Assembly: GCA_001584585.1 (NCBI GenBank)
Contig: LSYV01000022.1
Location: forward strand, 153,364-217,363
Reading direction: 5' to 3'
Source: Gonium pectorale
Taxonomy: Eukaryota > Chlorophyta > Chlorophyceae > Chlamydomonadales > Volvocaceae
Length of the DNA: 64,000 bases
Position numbers and translations under genes: made by a program. This document shows positions 55,341-64,000 of this stretch, one piece after another. The notes beneath the pieces were generated by a model. The model did not search any database. It saw only the letters and a list, made by a program, of their open reading frames with translations, and was not told the DNA's origin. Position 1 is the first letter of the stretch. Each line of letters opens with the position of its first letter.

Positions 55341-58300
55341 TTCTCATGGCAAGGACTAGCTGCTGACCAGTGTGACAATATGTAACCTACCAGCTATGCC
55401 AGCCTCAATTTCGCAAGTGCCTTCCGCAGGCGGCAGAAGAGCCCAGGGCGAGGGGGCGGGGCGTAATGGGGGGGTGGCGACGCGGAGAACTCGGGGGAAG
55501 GGCGTCCGTCGTATCCCAAGGGCGCGGGGCCAAGGGATACTTACGGGGACAGCGCCTATCCGTGGCCAAGGGCCCAAGGAGAGGGGGCGGGGTGTGGGAG
55601 CAGGAGTTTGCATCCTTTGCATCCCAAGGACCCAGGGCGAGGCGTTGGGGCGTGGGGGTCTGGGGGAGCCGGAAACTTTGTGGGAAGTGCGTCCATTGCC
55701 TGTGGCATCAAGGCATCCGAGGCGCCTGATACACCCCGTCAGGTAGGCTCGATGAAAAGACTGGTGTACGTCAGCTGGAGAGATTCGACTTGCTGTGGAT
55801 GTCGGAATGCATCCAGACTGAGCGCCTACCGTGTCATACCATCAAGCCGCCCTGTGTTGATTTCCTTTCGATGAGGCGGACACAGCTAGCGGCCCCAGTG
55901 GGCCGCCGGAAGACCAGCAATTTGCCCCGCAACTCTCTTCACCGCTTGTACCGTTGATATGGCACGGGCGATGATGATAGCCGGCACTCCCTGCAGCCGC
56001 CTCTGTTGACAAACCCTGCGCGTCCAGCTTCTCGCAAGCCCGCCAGAGTCGGCCATGGGTGATCATGACGGTTATCCTATCGGGAAATACTAGGTTCCTT
56101 GATGTAGTACCGCCGCGCCTTGGTACGTGCGGGTTCCGGAGCTTGTACGGCATGAGGTATGCCTGCTGGTCGTGCGAGGTGCTCTCGCGTGCGCCGGAAC
56201 CGTTAGGCTCCCTCCTCTCGTGATTACCATGTAACGTTACACTGGTCGTGGCGCCCTAGATAGCCGCGCAGTCAGCTTGGTTCACTCGCTCCTAGTGTGC
56301 TCTGGCAGCATGGTCGTCGTTCTCTTGCAGTTCAGCCGCCTTTGCATGCGTCGCCCGCAGCGCTGCTGCTGCGAACCTACCCTTTTGCGCCCGGACCTGC
56401 GGCACCTCGCAGTGTCGTTGCACGTACTATCGTACGACAATCCTTGCTGAGTACTAGCGCAGTTTGGCTATCTTCCGCCGGGGCGAATCGTTTGGCCGGA
56501 CGTAAATGCTTGAACAAAAAAGAGAACCAGAAACGGGGAAGGTAGCCTCTACGGACATACACACCCGAGGGTGTGATGTTTGCAGCAGGGCGCTGAGTAC
56601 AGGGCATGGCGGGCGAGGTATACGAGCAGACGGTCCCTCCCGGTGAACCTCCACAGGTTTTCCGTCCGGGGACGCCCTTCGGATGGGCGTTTTCGCACTC
56701 CCTAGGCGGAGGAGCTGTTTTTTTGTACAAGCAGCCCTTCGTTCGGCCCCCATTTTCTGTTAGAGCCCCGAAAGGAGGTGTTTCTCGAAAACAAACATAT
56801 AAGATAGCCAGCTGCGTTACCCATGTGGCCCTTGAAACATGTTCTTAGTGCTTGATGTGCGCACGACAGAGTGTGTAACTGTGTCCTCACATGCGTGACA
56901 GCGTGCCCAAAGAGTTCTGCGAAGGAAAGCGGCTAAAACCGTCTTAGCCGGATTGTAACTGTGGGTGGGTGTGTGATGTTAGGTGGTTAAGGTACGTGCA
57001 TTCGTGTGGCGATGTTGGTTTCCAGCACCGTTCGGTTGCGCGATCGTGGCTTGTCCCAACCAGGGATGACTGATGCGGGCTATATATGCGGGTAGGTGAA
57101 GCTTGGCACAGTGGATTTAATATTATTGAATGCCCCTCCGAGCCGCGTACGCCGCGACGGCCTACATGCGTGTTGGCGGCATGCCAGCTGCCTGGCACGG
57201 CGGTGCTACCTTTACAAAGCACAATCACTGCGCGTCCGCACTAGGCATTTGCGCGCTGCTGCACGCAAGTTCAAAGGATTTTTTTTGCACCACCAATGAC
57301 ATGTTGCAGGAAAAAAATTGTGCTGCACTACACTGGACAGCCATAGGTGTGGCCCCATGGCCGCATCCAAACATGCGGGTAACGACCCTACGAACGAACA
57401 GCAACGGCAACTTCGAACGACATGCCAGCCCTAGTGGCTAGCAACTAGCGGCTAGCTATTCATGTCATCAGCGCCCTGGGGAGGCCGTAGCACAGCACCA
57501 GGGAACAGGAAGGGCACCCTTCCGCTTGTGCGTGCGGTTGCCACGCCGTACAAATACGGCTATCATTGAATGATGCCTGCCTCGGTGTACACAGCACGTG
57601 GTGGTGGCGACCAGGAAAAGGCCACTCAAGGGCGTTGCCGCATGCATGAGCACCGAGCCTCATGGCACAGCAATAAGGCGGTGCGGGCCCCTTGACTATG
57701 GTACATGGTACATCAAACCGAAACACCACCTGGTCTGAGCGGCCGGGCGGGCGTGGGATCCACCCCACTGCCTCCGCGTTCTTCTGTTGCTCGCCGACAT
57801 TACGTGCGGAGGACAGGGCCTTGTTAGGTGTGGCAGGACGCCTGTCCCATCCTCACATAGGGTCAAAACTTATCATGAACATCAACCAGCAGTGACACAC
57901 AAGTATGATCTCTTGCACCATGCAACGTTGCGCCGATGCGAAGCAAGGGACGACAACGATGTGCAAACGGGGTTGATTCCCTGAGCTCGACGCGGTGCGC
58001 ATTCGAGTTCGGATGCAGGGTCGACCGACAAGTAAAGAGGCTCCGCACACTTTGAGCCTTCAGCGCCGTGTGCGAGCGGGTCTTCTCACGTTAACAACGC
58101 CGGCGCTAACGACACGAAACAGGTGCAGTGGTGAGTATAATGAAACGGAAATGGTAAACCCACATCCCATGTGAGCCTGACAATTCTGATGGCACGTCCT
58201 CGTGCAGCCACCCGGCCCAGGAGCAGATCAAGAAGGGCGGCGTGGTTGGCTGGGCCCCCGGACCTTGATGATCAAACTCATGAGACGCCGCAAGCAGGGA

Positions 58301-58776
58301 GATTACTGCACAGCAAAATCGTATGGCGTGTGTGCTGAAGCAGGCTAGCCTCAGTACGCACGGCACCATAACAGCACGTACCATCGTTCCCGTCATTTCA
58401 CACGGTAGCCAGGCGCGTGCCGGGCATGCAGCGGCAACCAACAGCTCCGTCGCGGTGCCCCGCTTCGGATTGAGAGTATGACCCGCACCCTATCATACGT
58501 AAGCAAAGTTCGTGAACGTCGACGCAACGCCAAACAATGCGGGTAAAGCCAGTAAAGCGCAACCGTCCCGGCTATGCAAAGAACCTGAATCACATTCCTG
58601 CGCAAGGATGTGCTAAACGCAGGGTTAGAAATGCGGACCCACGGGACTGCGAAAAGAGTCGGTGCAGGCGCACACCAGATAGGTACCAGTGTGCCTAGCA
58701 TCGATTCATCACACAGGGCGCAGACATACTTGTCCTGGGGCAACGCGCCGTCACGCCGCGGCCTCACATGACCGCC
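55341..58776. other. Repeat-rich region without supported genes
   Basis: 55430-55680 is G-rich with recurring CCCAAGG and GGGGGCGGGG motifs, a degenerate minisatellite. 56515-56600 is a diverged family A repeat. The rest (56.9-58.7 kb) shows only short unlinked frames on both strands. Part of 58.1-58.7 kb may be 3' flank of the minus-strand gene that ends at 58777. Confidence 0.45.
56515..56600 (+). repeat. Diverged repeat family A copy
   Basis: AAAAAAGAGAACCAGAAACG, then GTAGCCTCTACGGACATACACACCCGAGGG, resembles the family A core at 27190 and 37587. Its first 33 bases form an inverted pair with 55306-55340, about 1.2 kb away. Confidence 0.65.
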
Positions 58777-61192
58777 TCAACATGAGCACCGGTAGGGCCA
58801 TCCGCACCCACTGCTGCCGGGTGCCGGGTCAGGCACGACCTGCAGCCTGCTGCCGCCGGTCCTCAGGGCCCCACATTCGTCGCAGCCGCTGCGCCCCTCG
58901 GCGACGCTACCTGCCGTGATGCATATCCTGCAACCCTCCGTTGCGGCCGGATGGCGCCCTCGGGACCCCGCAACGTGGCTGCTGCGGCGGCACCGTTTGC
59001 CGCGCATCGCGGCACGCAGCGCCCGTAAAATGTTCCTCCACCCATTGGTGAGCCGCCCCACGGGTGTGTTCGCTACTCGATCCCGTGGCAACCCACGAGT
59101 GAGAATGGCGTCAGCGAGGCCAGGCTCCACGGACCGAAGGGAGGGGTTGCCCGCCTTGTGCTGCGAAGCGACGGCCCGGAAGCCCTTCGCCTCCAACGCT
59201 GACTGCACCGGCGTCGACGGCGTCGCAAAGGTGCCGGTGGATTCGGCATGCAGGGCATGGCTGGGCTGCTTCATGGCCGCCGTCAGGGGCGACGAGGTGT
59301 CAGTTGCCGCCGAGTAACTCATGCCTGCAGTGCTCATGGTGTAAAGCGTGGCCGCCGCGGCGCTGTTGATAGCTGACGCCGTACTTGAAGCGGCAGCCAG
59401 TGACGCAGCGGCAGCCGGCGCCTCGGGCGCCGAGTGGCCAGGCGGCCCGCGCACCGGTTGCTCGGCTGCCGCAGAGGCTTCCGCCAGCGGCGCTGCATGG
59501 CCTGCGCCGCTGCTCGCGCACACGAGCAGGAGCGCACGTGCGCAGGTGCCACCGGCCGGAGGTGAGGGGAGGCCGCGGCTCCCGGTCAGCGCCGTACGCC
59601 CGGCGGCGGTGCCGTGGTGAGCGCCCGGGCTTCGCCAAAGCGTGCTGAGACCGCTGGCGGCGAAGCGCACGAGGCCGCTACCGCCGCGGATGCTGGCGTC
59701 TGCGTCAGGGCCTGCCAGCCCGCTGCGGTCCTGCACCGACGCGTCGGCGCTGCAGCCGCCACCGGGCGGCCTGGCGGGGGCTGCAAAGGGGCTCCGGCCC
59801 GAGTGCCGGGTGGCGGCCGGGTGCCCCTGCTCAGATGCCGCCTCTACCCCCGACTCCGCCGCCGCCGTGGCTGTGGCCGCCGCTCCTGCCGCTGACGTGC
59901 TTGCGAGCAGCTCAGCCACAACGGCAGGTCTGACATGGTTGTTGTCGGTCCCCGCGGCCGCTACGCCTGCCGCTGAGCCATCGGCCGTGGCTTTGGCTGT
60001 GTGACTGGCGCTTGAGGGGCGCGACAGCCTGGCACGCAGCTGGCCGCTTGTATAAATACCGTCGGAAAGCGCTTTGGTGGTGAGGTGGTGAATGGCTTGG
60101 CTCACCTGCGGCACGTGGGACAGCAGCAGCCGGTTGAGGCCCGGCTGAGACCGGTCCACCTTGTGCCCCGTCGCCACCAGAGCGGTCCGTAAACCGGCGG
60201 CGCCGGCGGGCGCAGGCGCGGGCGCAGGCGGCCGTGTGACGCACGTGTACTCGGCGCTCGGGCGGTGGCCTGCGGACACGCATTCCAGGGCTCAACTGCG
60301 TTACGGCAGTTACGGCAGTTACGGCGGTTACAGCAGTTACGAAAACACCGGTGTGCAGATGGCGTGGTGCACAGGGGCACCGGCACCAGGCAACTGCAGC
60401 TGCCACACCTTGGGGCCAGGCTTTGTTCACGAAGGTGCGCCAGGAGTTGGACACCGCGCGGCCACTCCGCTCCACCAGCCCGCCGGCTCCGCGTGCGCCG
60501 GTGTGTGAAAGCGCCGCCCTGCTGCCGGGGCCGCTGGCGACGGCCGCACCGCACGCCGAAGGCGGCCTTGACGTGACGCGCCCCCGTAGCTCCTCCAGTG
60601 CCGCCGCCCAGTCGCCCCAAAGGGCGACGCCGCCCAGGCCCGCGTCCATAGAAGCGCGGTGCACCTGCCCGCTGTCACGGTGCCATCGTCCAGCCGGCGA
60701 CGTTGGGTCCTGCTCCGAGTATTGGTGCTGGTGGTGGAGGGTGCTGCTGACGGTGCTCTGGCCCGAGCGCAGCCGAGCCTGCTGCAAGCCAGCATCGCAA
60801 GAGGTTAGGCCAGAAGGGCCAGGTGTGAGCCCGGGCGCCGACGCCCCAGTGGACGTGCCCGTGGCGGTAGAATTGGCGGCCAGGGACGGGGACCCACGGT
60901 CGACCAGCGCCTGCCGCAGCCGCAGGACGTCCTCGAGGGACCTGCGCCCGGTGGTTTCGGAGCGGGGCAGCGCGGCGGCGGCCGCCGGAGGCCGGGCCTG
61001 TGGCGCAGCCAGCAAGCTCCGCAGCGCGTGGGCTGCGGGGGAGGTTAACAAGGGGTCGGGGTCGGGGGGTTTTGAAGGGAAAGGAGCATTAACACCGACG
61101 AGCTGGGCGCCAGCAGCGTAAGTCCAGTCGGGGTCGGGGGGAGGCGTCGGCGCTAAATGTGTCGACAAGCAAGAACATTTGGTTACTATCAA
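58777..61192 (-). CDS. Ala/Ser-rich protein of unknown function
   Basis: Two minus-strand exons (about 61192-60409 and 60269-58777) join in phase: CCCCAAG|GTGTGG donor, TCCGCAG|GC acceptor, linking NSWRTFVNKAWPQ to GHRPSAEYTCV. The joined frame is about 758 codons. Visible segments are SLEDVLRLRQALVDRG, ALWGDWAAALEELRGRV and LNRLLLSHVPQVSQAIHHLT. A long Ala/Ser/Gly-rich stretch follows, then a basic region (LRALRAAMRGKRCRRS) and a Cys cluster (CRIC, then CDEC 12 residues on) that could bind zinc. No signal peptide or membrane segment is evident. The N-terminal boundary is unresolved; a candidate acceptor is at about 61110 (GCGCCCAG|CTCGTC), and the frames upstream to 63.3 kb probably belong to the same gene. 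Function cannot be inferred. Confidence 0.6.
60300..60341. repeat. Intronic 9-bp tandem repeat
   Basis: About five units of TTACGGCAG with small variations, inside the 60270-60408 intron of the minus-strand gene. Confidence 0.85.
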
Positions 61193-61602
61193 CGACCACT
61201 GCGTTCCTCCGATAGTAAACTACGTCTGGCGCTACGGGTCTAAGGAAGCGAATGGAAGTCAGCCGAGGGCCCGACACACGCAGAGCAGGCAGGGAGAAGG
61301 CCCGACCCAACACCTCGCACAAGCGCGTCAGGCGCAACAAGCGTCCTGGCGCGCAGCACCCACACAACCCACAGCCAACAGCAACCACGCGGGCAAGCAA
61401 CAGGGCGGATGGGTGGGGCCACCAGATGGTGGCACTAAAGTGCAACGAGCTCTGTACTGGTAGGCAGAATGCCCGACACCGGCTCGTTGCGCGCCAAATA
61501 CCAGTGACGCTGTCGTACAACTGCTAAGACCCTCCACGCCAAACCACCAATTTGTTTAACAGAATGAAACCTGGGACGACCAGTACGAAGCATGCTGGCA
61601 CG

Positions 61603-63322
61603 TTATTTGGACATGAAAGACGTGCGGTTAGGACACATGGCTGACGTGTTACAACAGCGAGGTCGCTTACGTGTGGGCAGCGTCTCGGTCGTCGCTCCAG
61701 AGGCGATCTCTGTTTGGACCGCATTGCATCGTACCAGAGGCAGCGACGCCGCGGGACATGCCGTACCACCCGTAGCCATCACCCCGCCGGTAGCTGACGC
61801 CGAGCCCACCACCCAGCCCAGCGGCTCCGTCCGAGAGAGGCTGTGCACCCCGTCTGCATGACACGTAGGTCCTTGCCCTGCCGTGCTGCCTCGCCGCTTG
61901 CACGTCAGCATTGCCAGATCCCGCATGCCATACATCTCCGTACACATCCAACCCGCGCTGGACATAACCAGGCTGCCGTAGCGGTTTACAGCCCTGCTGC
62001 ACAGCGGTGAGGCGGGCTGCCCCACCCTCTGGTGGCCATCGCCGTCGCTTACGGTGGAGTCAGCGCTGCCGCCGCTGCTGCGGTCACTAAACCGTGTGCC
62101 GCCAGCATGGGGAGCGACTGCGTCGACGTCCTCCGATTGCGGCGCTGAGGGAGACGGCTGCGCTGCCGCAGCTTCGGGAGGCGCCCGGAGCACCGTCTTC
62201 AAGGCTGCAGTGGGGCAGAACCAAACGGGATCCGCGGCAGCGGCGGCCAGAGCGGATGCGGCCAGGCTGCCGCGGCGGCCTGAGTCACCCGGGGCATCAG
62301 GGACTAAGTGGTGGAGTAGCGCGCTTGAGTAGGCCGACAGCTGAGCATCCCCGTCGCTTGGATCTGGGTCCCTCGGTATGGTGCTACGGTAGGCACCTAC
62401 ACCAAATATGGAGCAATATGTGGGTGACTTGAGCACCAGTATAATGCAATCCTAATTCGTCAGGCATTGCGGCAGCCATCCGAACGCCTGAGAATGGAGG
62501 CTCATGGGGGATGACGCGGCTACCCCAACGTGTGGCGCACCCGGCCTTGCCAGCCCCAGCCCCGCCAGTTCCGCCCCATGCAGCACCCCGTCCCGCAGCC
62601 CAACCCCATAGCGGACCTGCGTCAGGCCCCGCCTCACCGAACGTTTCCACATGTGAGGAGCCCGCCAGAGCTAGAGGTTGAGGGATCAGAGCCGATGACC
62701 CGACCGACGAGTGCTCGTGGCAGTCGCCAGTCGAGTCAGCGGCTGCACCCCCAGCGCCGCGGCCAGACGGCCCGGCACCAGGAGCGCCGGCGTCGGTTAC
62801 CCTGGCGGAAGCCAGTGCGTGGCGAGGAGCCGCCACGGAGCGCATGCCTGCTCTTTCCGTGGCCAGCAGAGCGACTTCTGTCCGCTGCTGCACAGGCGAA
62901 GCAAGGCGCCTGCTGGAGCCGCTGCCGTCGGAGGTCTTCGCTGGAAGGAGCTGGATGCAAGGCCCTTCGACATGGTTGACGCCCGATTCCTCCGTGAGCA
63001 CTCGCCCACCGCATGCGTGTTGTACGGCAATCAGGGGGCTGACACGGAAACCCACCGAAGGCCCGGAGAGCCTGATCTGAGCCGCTGCTGCCAAAGCCGC
63101 CTCCGCTTCCGTGGCGCCACAATGCAGGGGGGCACGCGCCCCGGACGCCGAGTCCGGGCCCCCAGAGATTTGCCCAGAGTGGGATGTCATGAAGAATGCA
63201 GCATTGATATCTTTGCAGGGGGTCGGCGGATGATGTTGGGGTTCGATGTGTAAGGACGGCAGAGCGCCTGTGGAGCGAATGGAAACGTGCTTAATATGCG
63301 TGTATAAAGAGGCGACTTGCAT
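61603..63322 (-). CDS. Probable upstream exons of the unknown Ala/Ser-rich gene
   Basis: Two long minus-strand frames lie in the same direction as, and upstream of, the gene ending at 58777. The first (63322 to about 62430) contains GFRVSPLIAVQHACGGRVLT and EESGVNHVEGPCIQLLPAK. The second (about 62400 to 61850) contains AYSSALLHHLVPDAP, DPVWFCPTAALKTVL and VNRYGSLVMSSAGWMCTEMY followed by GMRDLAMLTCKRRG. The acidic/Ser composition and lack of internal stops suggest coding exons. A candidate start is the ATG in TTCTTCATGACATCC near 63190. I could not fix the junctions near 62400 and 61850, so continuity with the downstream exons is inferred. No family is recognised. Confidence 0.45.
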
Positions 63323-64000
63323 AGGGGGTTCCGACCGGGCGGCTCTAAACGACGTTCTAACTCGCCTCAGCTAAACCCGCGACTATCGTCGATACTGACT
63401 ACGATAAAGCGTGCCTGTCTGCGCTATGTATCATCCAGTGCTGTATCCGTGGCCTAAGGGCAGGTGTCGGAGAAGGTAAAAACTCACCATGCTTGTCGAT
63501 GACCCTGACTCTTCAAACATTCAGTTGTGTCTGCAATGCAAAAACCCGGCAATGGGCGGCCGTTAACCAACAAGCCCGCGTGCGAAACTTGGCAATGCTA
63601 TCTCAGCTGCGCCAGTTATTGTTATATTGCTCACATAGTTTTAAATGATGAAACAAGAAATGATCAAGGACTTTAACCTACGCCGCGATCACCACGGCAG
63701 TTGGCCGCCGCACTTGTATTCAAGCCCGCCCTTCCTGCTGGAGTGCTGCGGGGGTCCCTGCTCTGTAGAGCGCATGTAGTTAACAGACGGTAGGTGGAGG
63801 AAAGGAAAGGTTGCCTCGGCTCGGCAGCGGCTCGGCTACCGTATACGGAACCTGTCTTCCCCTGTCATGGAAGGCCACTAGATAGGCAGGCTTCCTACGA
63901 GCCCCAGGCCGGCCAGGAAGGCAGGGGCCGGTCCAGTAACTCCGGGGCACTGAGCCGCGCGTGAGGACCGAGTGTGGACCCTTTCGATTGGGTCCCGTCT
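63323..64000. other. No gene seen, right edge
   Basis: No coding frame of note. It probably contains the promoter and 5' flank of the minus-strand gene. Confidence 0.5.

Noticed and set aside
57130..57441. Short plus-strand frame
   Set aside because: No motif or splice context, and crossed by a T run; treated as chance.

Overview
The window looks like nuclear DNA of a volvocine green alga (Chlamydomonas/Gonium/Volvox relatives). The signs are high GC, many short exons with GTGxGG-type donors, Ala/Gly-rich linkers in proteins, TGTAA-type polyadenylation signals, receptor-like and TKL-type kinases, and DIRS-type and LINE retroelements. I see no bacterial operons, CRISPR arrays or RNA genes. 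Two fixed 20-N assembly gaps occur (12300-12319 and 43218-43237). All gene models were read by eye from frames, splice signals and phase.

Layout. 1-5.5 kb: a 319-bp MITE, then a plus-strand pseudokinase gene. 5.5-8.7 kb: no gene seen. 8.7-12.2 kb, minus strand: a six-exon gene encoding about 36 tandem 12-residue repeats (G-P-x-L-T-A-x-L-V-x-x-M), each splice junction rebuilding the repeat register. I recognise no known family; this is the strongest novelty in the window. 12.3-18.7 kb and 20.7-25.7 kb: two plus-strand genes for very large Ala/Gly-rich proteins. They share a 'LLLLP..A..EL' module, and the second also has an ankyrin-like segment and a multipass membrane C-terminus. The first starts head-to-head with the dodecapeptide gene across a gap.

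28.2-52.6 kb is a segmental duplication. Two minus-strand receptor-like kinase genes (29.4-36.6 and 44.8-52.5 kb) have the same 16-exon structure: signal peptide, about 320-residue ectodomain, one membrane helix, TKL-like kinase domain. Between them lie a broken third copy of part of the ectodomain (about 38.0-38.9 kb), repeat families, and a decayed DIRS-type retrotransposon (39.6-42.35 kb) with reverse transcriptase, RNase H and tyrosine recombinase remnants. The recombinase frame is broken by a 43-nt inverted self-copy.

53.7-55.3 kb is a 5'-truncated, mutated LINE with a perfect 14-bp target-site duplication. 55.3-58.8 kb holds repeats. 58.8-63.3 kb carries a minus-strand gene or genes for an Ala/Ser-rich protein of unknown function.

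Functionally, the window combines signalling genes (one pseudokinase, two receptor kinases), lineage-type large membrane proteins and one repeat protein with no recognised relative, in sequence remodelled by retroelements and local duplication.
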